Below, one piece after another: positions 1 to 5,866 of a DNA stretch of 6,862 bases. This stretch comes from an uncultured Bacillota bacterium (lineage in GTDB: Bacteria; Bacillota; Clostridia; Christensenellales; UBA1242). The notes under the pieces were generated by a model, which worked only from the letters and a program-made list of their open reading frames with translations, made no database searches and had not been told where the DNA came from. Position numbers and translations under genes: made by a program. The stretch covers positions 1-6,862 of the forward strand of contig CAMEKL010000022.1 in the NCBI GenBank assembly GCA_945921365.1, read 5' to 3'. Position 1 is the first letter of the stretch, and every line of letters begins with the position of its first letter.

Positions 1-107
1 ATTTGCCAAGTGATTTTAAGAAGGAAAATGGATATCTTCGTTCACTGGAACTTTCAAAGGAAAACAATTTTTACAGGCAGAACTATTGTGGCTGTAAATT
101 TGATTAA
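1..107 (+). CDS. queH: Epoxyqueuosine reductase QueH, C-terminal end (partial)
   Basis: The frame starting at base 3 is open from the left edge to a TAA at 105-107 and gives 34 residues. These include a GYLRSLELSKENNFYRQ segment followed by YCGC. This matches the C-terminus of QueH (COG1636, formerly DUF208), whose members typically end in a YLRS-(I/L)-ELSKE-YRQ-YCGC pattern. QueH reduces epoxyqueuosine to queuosine in the tRNA wobble position, as a non-homologous alternative to the cobalamin-dependent QueG; its conserved cysteines serve iron-cluster and metal binding. The CGC cysteines are present. The catalytic N-terminal part lies outside the window, so completeness cannot be judged. The gene ends 57 bases before the next start. 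The fragment is short, but the motif is distinctive. Confidence 0.8.
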   Translation, partial: LPSDFKKENGYLRSLELSKENNFYRQNYCGCKFD

Positions 108-124
108 AATTTAAAATAAATTTT
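106..124. repeat. AT-only inverted repeat after queH
   Basis: AAAATTT (106-112) and AAATTTT (118-124) form a perfect 7-bp inverted repeat with a 5-base loop, overlapping the queH stop codon. There is no G-C pair in the stem and no clean U-tract beyond it, so it is a poor intrinsic terminator. It may be chance in AT-rich DNA. No convincing promoter was found between queH and the next gene, so read-through from queH is possible. Confidence 0.25.
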
Positions 125-154
125 GACCTATTGTGAAAATATTGGAATATTTTT

Positions 155-159
155 GGAGA
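155..159 (+). promoter_or_regulatory. Ribosome binding site that sets the start of the first paralogue
   Basis: GGAGA lies 5 bases before the ATG at 165. An in-frame TTG at 123 would add 14 residues but has only AT-rich sequence and no Shine-Dalgarno match ahead of it. The start at 165 also gives an N-terminus (MDLKSYGLDENLI) that resembles the second paralogue's (MET-REDLIRAGLNEEV). The ATG is therefore preferred. Confidence 0.75.
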
Positions 160-164
160 TAAAA

Positions 165-2024
165 ATGGATTTAAAAAGTTACGGGTTAGATGAAAATTTA
201 ATTTCATATTTAAATTTTGTTGGAATAGATAAAGTTAAAGAAGAAAACCTTCAAAATTTTTTGGCGATAGTTAAAGTTAGGCTTGATTGCATAAATAGGC
301 AAAAAAACAGAGAAGATTTTTCTGATTTGCTTAAGCGTTTTTACCTTGATTGTCGTGATGCAATTAAGATTATTTCACAAATTGAAAATCACAAATTAAA
401 ACCTGATGAAAAGGTAAATTTATTTGCAAATAATTATTGCTCAAAACTTTCTTTAACAGTTAATAACTTTGTGCTAAATTGTTTAAAAAATGTTGTCTCT
501 CATGAAGATATTTTCAATGCGATAAAAGTGTCAATTTATAAAAACAACATTGTTCCTTCTTTTTTGAAAGACGAGATAACTTTAAGTGAAAAGATTAAGA
601 TTGTGGAAAGTGAACGCTCAGGTTTTGCGCTAAATTTGTTTTCTTATGATGAACTTTTAGATAAAAGATGTGAAGAGTTAATTAAAAATATAACAAAAGA
701 CGAAAATGTTTTTTCAAATAAAAACACTTGCCAATATTTAAATGAAAATCTCTTAAGTATTTTTCTTAAATCGTATCCAGAGTGTTTTGATAATGATGCA
801 CTAATTTTTATCATGAATTCCAGAAATATAGACACAACTGACATTCTTTTTAGAAGAGAATCATTTAAAAAAGAATATATTCAAAATTTCAATTTTGAAA
901 AAATGAAAAAATTTAGAGATGCTTGTTATGGTGTTGCAAACTACTATGCATATGAGCAGTTTGCAAATCAAAAGAAATCGTTTATTGATGAATGTGTAAG
1001 CGAAAACTTTGATGAACTTGTTGATAAAACTCTGTTTGATAATTTAAAAGATAACACAAAAAAAGAGAGAGTTAAGGCTTCACTTCAACTCTTCTTTGAA
1101 CGTTTTGCGTTTGATACAACAAAAAATGCAACCTTAAATTTGCAAACAATTTATGAATTTATAACAAAAAGCGAAGAATATAGAAACGAACTTGGAGAGA
1201 ATGTTGATATAATTAGGTCTGCATACCTTTTGTCACAAGATGTTATGAATGAAAACCTAAAAGAAAGTCAAAAATTGGATAGAATCAAATATTTATACGA
1301 TAAATTTTTAAATAAAAATATAAATTTAGAGCAGGTTATTTATTCTTCTCTCGCAACTGGAAAAGAAATGTTTATGAACGAAATTGTAAGAAAAGAAACA
1401 AAGCCAAATGAGCTTGATTATAAAAATTTCTCAATGGAAACAAAAAATAAAGAAGCATTGAATTCCAGGTTTCATGCTTTTATGGGAGATAAATTCACAT
1501 TTGTTGTTCATTGTTCAAATTTTAGCAAGTATTATGAGCCAGAAAAGAACTATAAAAAAAGTTGGATAGATGCTTCAAAGAAAGGAAATGTTATTTCTTT
1601 CAGTTTGATAAACAACAAAAGAATGGATATTTATGACAAAACTTGCATATGTTTTGCTTTTTCAAATTTAGATCCAAAACTTTTGATGCACGCTTGTGTT
1701 GTTGATTCATTTTCAATTTTAAATGAAAATGAGCTTAAAAATAGAGGAGTTTCCTTAGCAAAACTAGATTTAGGGCCAATTGACGATTTTATTGCTAACA
1801 TGGGAAGATCTTTTAACGAGTTAGTTTATGCTGGAGACAAAAAACACTCAAAAAAAACGCTTCTTCCATCTGCGGTTATTTGTTTTGATGTTCCAACGGA
1901 AAATGAAATTAGAGCATCTATGGATTTTAACATTCCAATTGTATATATTGAACAACAAAAATATTATAACCTTGTTTCAAATTCAAATAGAAGCGTTTTT
2001 CAATTTGATTATACCTTTGAATAA
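165..2024 (+). CDS. Uncharacterised protein, tandem paralogue 1 (619 aa)
   Basis: I do not recognise an assigned function. The product is a Lys/Asn-rich, mostly helical soluble protein with no signal peptide or membrane segment visible, so it is probably cytoplasmic. Residues 1 to about 430 look alpha-helical and are weakly conserved with the downstream 631-residue paralogue. Shared blocks include LFSYDELL near 160, FRRESFKK near 230 and TIYEFIT near 330. A C-terminal domain from about 440 to 600 is much more alike. Its motifs are GDKF (441-444), VHCS (His449), W467, ISFSLIN (477-483), ICFAFS (495-500), NELVYAG (551-557), TLLPSA (565-570) and IPIV (590-593). The tail looks like a beta-alpha-beta unit. 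From memory, similar C-terminal domains occur in hypothetical proteins of gut Bacillota; this was not checked. The spacing of His449, the SLI serine and Glu552 is loosely compatible with an ADP-ribosyltransferase-like fold, which is only a hypothesis. The start is chosen by GGAGA at 155-159. Confidence 0.85.
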   Translation: MDLKSYGLDENLISYLNFVGIDKVKEENLQNFLAIVKVRLDCINRQKNREDFSDLLKRFYLDCRDAIKIISQIENHKLKPDEKVNLFANNYCSKLSLTVNNFVLNCLKNVVSHEDIFNAIKVSIYKNNIVPSFLKDEITLSEKIKIVESERSGFALNLFSYDELLDKRCEELIKNITKDENVFSNKNTCQYLNENLLSIFLKSYPECFDNDALIFIMNSRNIDTTDILFRRESFKKEYIQNFNFEKMKKFRDACYGVANYYAYEQFANQKKSFIDECVSENFDELVDKTLFDNLKDNTKKERVKASLQLFFERFAFDTTKNATLNLQTIYEFITKSEEYRNELGENVDIIRSAYLLSQDVMNENLKESQKLDRIKYLYDKFLNKNINLEQVIYSSLATGKEMFMNEIVRKETKPNELDYKNFSMETKNKEALNSRFHAFMGDKFTFVVHCSNFSKYYEPEKNYKKSWIDASKKGNVISFSLINNKRMDIYDKTCICFAFSNLDPKLLMHACVVDSFSILNENELKNRGVSLAKLDLGPIDDFIANMGRSFNELVYAGDKKHSKKTLLPSAVICFDVPTENEIRASMDFNIPIVYIEQQKYYNLVSNSNRSVFQFDYTFE

Positions 2025-2054
2025 AATAATTTAATTGACAGAACAGAATATATC

Positions 2055-2083
2055 TTGACAAAAACACATAAATCTTTTACAAT
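2055..2083 (+). promoter_or_regulatory. Sigma-A type promoter of the second paralogue
   Basis: TTGACA (2055-2060) is followed after exactly 17 bp by TACAAT (2078-2083). This is a full-consensus -35 and a one-mismatch -10, which predicts transcription from about 2090 and a leader of about 15 nt carrying the AGGAGA site. A second TTGACA at 2035-2040, 20 bp upstream, has no -10 partner at the right distance. The spacing to the RBS and ATG fits a real promoter well. The downstream paralogue can therefore be expressed independently of the upstream one. Confidence 0.75.
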
Positions 2084-2094
2084 TAAAGAAATGT

Positions 2095-2100
2095 AGGAGA
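2095..2100 (+). promoter_or_regulatory. Ribosome binding site of the second paralogue
   Basis: AGGAGA ends 4 bases before the ATG at 2105. It is a strong Shine-Dalgarno match and supports this start, which lies 80 bases after the stop of the upstream paralogue. Confidence 0.8.
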
Positions 2101-2104
2101 ATTT

Positions 2105-4000
2105 ATGGAAACAAGAGAGGATTTAATAAGGGCAGGATTAAATGAAGAAGTTGCAGATCAGCTTATTGCAATGGGGCTGTTTAAATTTGACTTGCCAACA
2201 AGAGTTGTTTTTGTTCAAAATTTATTTGATTATGAAAAAAAACTTATAAGGACAACTTATAACCTTGATGAAAAAGAAAAAAACAGAAATTTGGTTTTTG
2301 AATCGAAGCTTATTCTTGAGCTTATGCAAGACTTAAAGAAAGCTAAAAAAAACAAAGATCAACTTGTTGAAAAGGTTGAAAAATCAGTTTCTAATTATTC
2401 AATTGATCCTTTCATAGATGCTATTTCCACTTGCTTGCCAAATGAAGCGATTATTTCTTTGTGTGGCAAATTATTAAATAATGTTGATAATTATGAAGAT
2501 AGGGAAAGACTAGGATTATTTGCAAGTAAGCTTGCACCAGAAGAAAAAGTTATGCTTGCAAAATCTCAATTTGAGATAAACGAAAACGTTATAAATCTTT
2601 TTACAATTGATGAACTATTACTTGACTCAACAAAAGAAATTAGAGATATAGTTTTAAGTGAAAAATTTTTAAATCGTCATTTCGCAAATTTGTCTTTAAA
2701 TTTGCAAGCAGGAATTGCAACAATTTTCCCTGAAAAAGTTAGTGATGTGTCAATGTTAGATTTGTTGATTAAAGGGGATAAAGTTACATCAAATTTATAT
2801 AAAGAATTATTCAGCAGAAAAAGCTTTAAAGAAGATTTTATTGCAAATTTTTCTGAAAATTCAAGAAAATATTTAAAAAAGGCATTTTCAAAAAAAGAGA
2901 ATTTGCAAGGACTTATTGAACTTAATAAATTGAGAAATTCTTATATTGATGCCACAATTAAAAACAAAGGTATAGATTTTTTAATTGATAAGTTCCTTGA
3001 AGATAATTCAATTGAAAAAGATTTTCCTTATGCAAAGGCAAAGGCAGTTGCAGAGATTTTTTCAATTAGATTTGGAAAAGACTCTATGAAAAACTTATTT
3101 TTGAACACTGAAACAATATATAATTTTATAACAACTGATCAATCTTTTAAAAATCAAATTGGACCAGAAAAAGCCGATTTAATTAGTAGAACATACATTG
3201 CACTTAAAAGTGCTTTTGATGAAGTTGTTTCAGAAAACATTGTTGTTGATAATTTAAAATCTCTTTACAATGAGTTTAATGATAAAAACATTTCATTTGA
3301 TGAGATTATGTATGATGTTTTATCAAATGCAAAAGAACAATTTATGCAAAATGTTGTTAATGAAGAAACAAAAATTGATTCTCTTGCTTCAAGAGAAGAG
3401 TCAGATGGATTTGAAAAACTTGATTATAATGTTTCAGGCGTTAACGTTTATAAATTTAAAGGTGATAAATTTTTATTTCCAGTTCATTGTTCTTATGATA
3501 AAGACGAATATATCGCTCGCTCATACAAGGAAGATTGGATTGAATATGCAGAGAAAAATCAATTGATTTCAATAAGTTTAATCAATCAAAACAGAATGAC
3601 AATTTTTGATGAAGATAGAATTTGTTTTGCTTTTTCAGATTTAAATCCAAAACTCTTAACTCATGCTGCTGTTGTTGATTCTTACTCAACATATTATATG
3701 CCAGAAGATAACACTCCAATTTCAAAAACAAGAATAGATTTAAAACCTGTTGAACAATTTATAAATGAAACAGGCAATGGAGTTAATGAGCTTGTTTATG
3801 CTGGTTCAAAGGAATTTTCTAAAGAAACTCTTCTTCCTTCAGCAATCATTTCCTTTAGTGACAAAATATCACGAAATGAAATTAAGGCTGCACAAGAATT
3901 TAAAATTCCAATTGTTATAATAGATAAAAATTGCTATAAATTTACTCCTGAATCACAAAGAGTTCCATTGGAAGAAAGATATAGTTTGAATGATTTATAA
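2105..4000 (+). CDS. Uncharacterised protein, tandem paralogue 2 (631 aa)
   Basis: The function is unknown. This protein is homologous over its whole length to the 619-residue protein encoded just upstream. The N-terminal part (to about 445) is helical and divergent, and includes a charged stretch around residues 40-95 that could form a coiled coil. It shares LFTIDELL, FSRKSFKEDFI, TIYNFIT and the LYNEF-DKNIS / EQFMQ-ETK block with paralogue 1. The C-terminal domain (about 453-610) is roughly half identical by eye. It carries GDKF (453-456), VHCS with His461, W478, ISISLIN (488-494), ICFAFS (506-511), NELVYAG with Glu562, TLLPSA (575-580) and IPIV (601-604). Several Cys, His, Ser, Asp and Glu positions are invariant between the two copies, which suggests a retained biochemical activity. 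No signal peptide or transmembrane helix is seen. The gene has its own strong promoter and is followed directly by a terminator, so it can form a monocistronic unit. Confidence 0.88.
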   Translation: METREDLIRAGLNEEVADQLIAMGLFKFDLPTRVVFVQNLFDYEKKLIRTTYNLDEKEKNRNLVFESKLILELMQDLKKAKKNKDQLVEKVEKSVSNYSIDPFIDAISTCLPNEAIISLCGKLLNNVDNYEDRERLGLFASKLAPEEKVMLAKSQFEINENVINLFTIDELLLDSTKEIRDIVLSEKFLNRHFANLSLNLQAGIATIFPEKVSDVSMLDLLIKGDKVTSNLYKELFSRKSFKEDFIANFSENSRKYLKKAFSKKENLQGLIELNKLRNSYIDATIKNKGIDFLIDKFLEDNSIEKDFPYAKAKAVAEIFSIRFGKDSMKNLFLNTETIYNFITTDQSFKNQIGPEKADLISRTYIALKSAFDEVVSENIVVDNLKSLYNEFNDKNISFDEIMYDVLSNAKEQFMQNVVNEETKIDSLASREESDGFEKLDYNVSGVNVYKFKGDKFLFPVHCSYDKDEYIARSYKEDWIEYAEKNQLISISLINQNRMTIFDEDRICFAFSDLNPKLLTHAAVVDSYSTYYMPEDNTPISKTRIDLKPVEQFINETGNGVNELVYAGSKEFSKETLLPSAIISFSDKISRNEIKAAQEFKIPIVIIDKNCYKFTPESQRVPLEERYSLNDL

Positions 4001-4001
4001 T

Positions 4002-4027
4002 AAAATCACCCTTTTGGGGGTGTTTTT
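4002..4027 (+). terminator. Intrinsic terminator after the second paralogue
   Basis: CACCC (4007-4011) pairs with GGGTG (4018-4022) around a TTTTGG loop, followed by TTTTT (4023-4027). An upstream AAAA (4002-4005) can extend the stem against the T-tract after a T-T mismatch. The hairpin begins two bases after the stop codon at 3998-4000. The stem is short but GC-rich in very AT-rich surroundings. It separates the paralogue pair from the dnaX cluster. Confidence 0.75.
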
Positions 4028-4048
4028 GTTAAAATATTTTGTTAAAAT
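4024..4048 (+). repeat. 12-bp direct repeat TTTTGTTAAAAT
   Basis: Two exact copies of TTTTGTTAAAAT lie at 4024-4035 and 4037-4048, separated by one base (13-bp period). They sit between the terminator and dnaX and contain the candidate -10 elements. They could be a small duplication that doubled a promoter element, or chance in AT-rich DNA. Confidence 0.6.
4027..4048 (+). promoter_or_regulatory. Candidate tandem extended -10 promoter for dnaX
   Basis: TGTTAAAAT occurs at 4027-4035 and again at 4040-4048. Each is an extended -10 (TGn followed by TAAAAT, one mismatch from TATAAT) with no good -35. The downstream copy predicts transcription from about 4055 and a leader of about 27 nt that contains the GGAGA site. 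The first copy overlaps the terminator's T-tract. No other recognisable promoter was found for the dnaX cluster in this window. Confidence 0.5.
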
Positions 4049-4072
4049 CAAAAAATGTGTTATCTTATTTTT

Positions 4073-4077
4073 GGAGA
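4073..4077 (+). promoter_or_regulatory. Ribosome binding site that sets the dnaX start
   Basis: GGAGA ends 4 bases before the ATG at 4082. An in-frame ATG at 4055 would add nine residues (MCYLIFGEK) but lacks a Shine-Dalgarno site and lies at the predicted transcription start. DnaX proteins usually begin a few residues before the YxKYRP motif, which fits MHQSLYNKYRP from 4082. Confidence 0.8.
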
Positions 4078-4081
4078 AAAA

Positions 4082-5194
4082 ATGCATCAGTCGTTATATA
4101 ACAAATATCGTCCAAAAACATTTGACGAAATAATTGGGCAAGAGCACATTTCAAAAACGCTTTACAATCAGGTTAAAAGCGGAAAGATTTCTCATGCCTA
4201 TCTTTTTTCTGGAAGCAGAGGAACAGGAAAAACAAGCACTGCAAGAATTTTTGCAAAGGCGATAAACTGTGAAAATCCACAAGCGGACTCTCTTCCTTGC
4301 TGTGAGTGTGAAGCGTGTAAGGCTCTTTCTCAGCCAACAAATTTAGACATTTTAGAAATCGATGCTGCTTCAAACAACAGAGTTGACGAAATTAGGGATT
4401 TAAGAGAGAAAATCAAATTTTTGCCAACCTCTGGAAAATATAAAGTTTACATTATTGATGAAGTTCATATGCTCACAGACAGTGCCTTCAATGCACTGTT
4501 AAAAACACTTGAAGAACCACCTGCTCACGTTGTTTTTATTCTTGGAACAACTGAAATTCACAAACTTCCTGCAACAATTCTTTCAAGATGCACAAAGTTT
4601 GATTTTAGGCTCATTCCACAAGAAGAATTGGCAAAGCATTTAAAAAATATATTTGCAAAAGAAAACATTAAATATGATGATAAGTCTGTTGATGCAATAG
4701 TTAGCATGGCAGAAGGAAGTGTTAGAGATATGCTTTCAATTGCAGACAGCGTTATTTCATTCACAGATGGCGATATAACTTTTGAAAAAACTTCAAAGAT
4801 TCTTGGTGTGAGCGAAACTAAGCAACTTGCAAATTTTGCAAACACAATAATTTTAAATGATGTTGGAAAGGCATTTGAAGAAATTGATAATGTTGTTAAA
4901 AGCGGAAAAAACATTTCCGTTTTTGCAAAGGAATGTACAGTTCATTTCAGAAATTTACTTGTTGCAAAAACAAGCGCACTTGCAAAGCAAATTTTAAATT
5001 TGCCTGAGGAAGATTTCAAACTCTTATTTGAGCAAGCGGAAAATGTCACGGTTGAAAATTTGATGTTTTATATGAAAACATTTTCTTCAATTGAGGCGGA
5101 ACTTAAATATGCACTAAGCCCAAGAACGCTTGTTGAAGTTGCAACTGTTAGATGCATAGAAGGTTTAGAAGAATTAAAAAAAAACGAAATTTAA
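4082..5194 (+). CDS. dnaX: DNA polymerase III clamp-loader subunit DnaX, short (gamma-like) 0-frame product
   Basis: DnaX is the ATPase of the replicative clamp loader: it opens the beta ring and links replisome parts. The 370-residue 0-frame product has the YNKYRP motif at 6-11, Walker A GSRGTGKT at 44-51 and the zinc-module cysteines C63, C73, C76 and C79. It also has Walker B VYIIDEVH at 122-129, the LLKTLEEPP helix at 139-147, the SRC arginine-finger motif at 168-170, and a sensor-2 GSVRD around 212-216. Domain III runs to about residue 360. The product ends six codons after the first base of an A9 run (L-K-K-N-E-I-stop), without the C-terminal domain. That domain lies in the -1 frame immediately downstream, so this frame alone gives a gamma-like form. 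Compared with E. coli gamma (431 aa), it is somewhat short. It heads the dnaX-ybaB-recR-argS cluster. Confidence 0.95.
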   Translation: MHQSLYNKYRPKTFDEIIGQEHISKTLYNQVKSGKISHAYLFSGSRGTGKTSTARIFAKAINCENPQADSLPCCECEACKALSQPTNLDILEIDAASNNRVDEIRDLREKIKFLPTSGKYKVYIIDEVHMLTDSAFNALLKTLEEPPAHVVFILGTTEIHKLPATILSRCTKFDFRLIPQEELAKHLKNIFAKENIKYDDKSVDAIVSMAEGSVRDMLSIADSVISFTDGDITFEKTSKILGVSETKQLANFANTIILNDVGKAFEEIDNVVKSGKNISVFAKECTVHFRNLLVAKTSALAKQILNLPEEDFKLLFEQAENVTVENLMFYMKTFSSIEAELKYALSPRTLVEVATVRCIEGLEELKKNEI

Positions 5195-5202
5195 CAGTTA
5201 AA
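5158..5202 (+). promoter_or_regulatory. Probable dnaX recoding site (-1 frameshift or transcriptional slippage)
   Basis: Nine A residues (5176-5184) are read in the 0 frame as TTA AAA AAA AAC, giving an in-phase A AAA AAA slippery heptamer at 5176-5182. An SD-like AGAAGG (5158-5163) sits 12 nt upstream, similar to the stimulator placement in E. coli dnaX. Downstream, TTTAA-CAG-TTAAA (5190-5202) can form only a weak 5-bp A-U hairpin. The -1 frame is open from 5152 and the 0 frame stops at 5194, so the switch must occur in this short window. A shift at the heptamer joins residue 367 to the conserved DnaX C-terminal domain. T. thermophilus dnaX is known to use an A9 slippage tract. An assembly error in the A-run cannot be excluded. 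Confidence 0.7.
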
Positions 5203-5523
5203 GCACAGCCAAGCGCAAAACATGTGTGGGGAAAGATTATAACCTATTTAAGGGAACATCATCTTTCAGCGCTTCATGTCGCTTGCGGAGATGTTTCCGA
5301 AGTTAAAATTGAAAATGGAATTCTAATTATCACAACAGACCAAGAATATTTAAATTCAATTTTAAGCAAAGAGGAAAACAAAAACGAGATAAACAATGCA
5401 ATAAAATATTTTGGCTTTAATTTAAAAATTGAAATTGTGCTTTTGGATAAACCAAGTGCAGAAATTGAGGCAGATTTACAAACGCTGAAAGAATATTTTG
5501 GCGAAGAATTAAAAATTAAATAA
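5182..5523 (+). CDS. dnaX: DnaX tau-type C-terminal extension, read in the -1 frame
   Basis: This frame, open from 5152, follows the dnaX domain III without a gap. Decoding from the slip at 5182 adds 113 residues to 367, giving a 480-residue protein. The segment carries the DnaX C-terminal pattern: VWGKIITYLREHH near 382-394, a small hydrophobic helix, a GILIITTD beta strand, a helix with the NEINNAI motif, and a GF-LKIEIVLLD strand. This resembles the C-terminal domain of Bacillota DnaX proteins, which connects to other replisome parts. The long Pro/Ala-rich linker of larger tau proteins is almost absent. An independent gene is unlikely: the only early ATG (5152) has no Shine-Dalgarno site and encodes a basic leader that is just dnaX out of frame. 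The stop precedes ybaB by 13 bases. Confidence 0.75.
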   Translation, partial: KRNLTVKAQPSAKHVWGKIITYLREHHLSALHVACGDVSEVKIENGILIITTDQEYLNSILSKEENKNEINNAIKYFGFNLKIEIVLLDKPSAEIEADLQTLKEYFGEELKIK

Positions 5524-5526
5524 TTT

Positions 5527-5532
5527 AGGAGG
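5527..5532 (+). promoter_or_regulatory. Ribosome binding site of ybaB
   Basis: A perfect AGGAGG ends 4 bases before the ATG at 5537, the strongest Shine-Dalgarno match in the window. It fits the high abundance expected of a nucleoid-associated protein. Confidence 0.85.
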
Positions 5533-5536
5533 ATTT

Positions 5537-5866
5537 ATGAATAATTTTAGAGGTGGATTTGGTGGATTTGGTGGAGCAAACCTTAATCAACTTATGAAAC
5601 AAGCACAAAAGATGCAAGAAGATATGCAAAAAGCAAAAGAAGAACTTGAAGAAAGAGAGTTCTCTGCAAAGTCTGGTGGCGGAATGGTTGAAGTTACAAT
5701 GCTTGGAAATAAGCATGTTAAAAAAGTTTCAATCAAAAAAGAAATTGTTGACCCGGACGATGTTGAAATGCTTGAAGACTTAGTTCTTGCTGCTTTTAAT
5801 GATTGTGTTAGTCAAATTGAAAAAGTTGAAGAAGAAAATTCTCCAATAGTTCCGGGGATTATGTAA
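5537..5866 (+). CDS. ybaB: Nucleoid-associated protein, YbaB/EbfC family
   Basis: The 109-residue product has the family layout. A glycine-rich N-terminus (FRGGFGGFGGAN) leads into the NQLMKQAQKMQEDMQ helix. A charged helix rich in Glu and Lys follows, then AKSGGGMVEVTMLGNKHVKKVSI beta strands and a C-terminal helix with the LEDLVLAAFNDC motif. Family members are small dimeric DNA-binding proteins that coat the nucleoid. The length is typical (about 100-115 residues). It sits between dnaX and recR, the arrangement conserved in many bacteria, and probably belongs to their operon. Its TAA shares its last A with the recR ATG. The exact regulatory role varies between species and cannot be told from sequence. 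Confidence 0.95.
   Translation: MNNFRGGFGGFGGANLNQLMKQAQKMQEDMQKAKEELEEREFSAKSGGGMVEVTMLGNKHVKKVSIKKEIVDPDDVEMLEDLVLAAFNDCVSQIEKVEEENSPIVPGIM

Noticed and set aside
123..151. TTGACC as a -35 element for the first paralogue
   Set aside because: At 17 bp the -10 would be AATATT, a poor match, and transcription would start inside or after the RBS at 155-159, leaving no usable leader.
123..164. TTG start that would extend the first paralogue by 14 residues
   Set aside because: There is no Shine-Dalgarno site ahead of 123, while GGAGA sits at the right distance from ATG 165. The extra residues have no match in the second paralogue.
644..844. Reverse-strand and other short open frames inside the first paralogue (also 1828-2034 forward)
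   Set aside because: They show low-complexity composition and no RBS or motifs, and they overlap a coding frame supported by paralogue conservation.
3270..3566. Forward open frame of 98 codons inside the second paralogue
   Set aside because: It is Met/Leu/Lys-rich out-of-frame translation of the 631-residue protein, which is conserved with its paralogue in this region.
4055..4081. ATG at 4055 as the dnaX start
   Set aside because: It lacks an RBS, coincides with the predicted transcription start, and adds residues not typical of DnaX N-termini. ATG 4082 has GGAGA and begins just before the KYRP motif.
4558..4914. Reverse-strand open frame of 118 codons inside dnaX
   Set aside because: It is Ser/Phe/Ile-rich and mirrors the dnaX codons on the other strand. 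It has no recognisable motif and sits fully inside a strongly conserved gene.
5152..5523. A separate small gene starting at ATG 5152
   Set aside because: There is no Shine-Dalgarno site before 5152. The first residues are the dnaX coding sequence read out of frame, and the rest is the DnaX C-terminal domain, so recoding or a sequence error explains it better.
5545..5580. Repeated GGTGGATTTGGTGGA-like sequence at the start of ybaB
   Set aside because: It encodes the glycine-rich N-terminus common in YbaB proteins of Bacillota and is explained by the protein.
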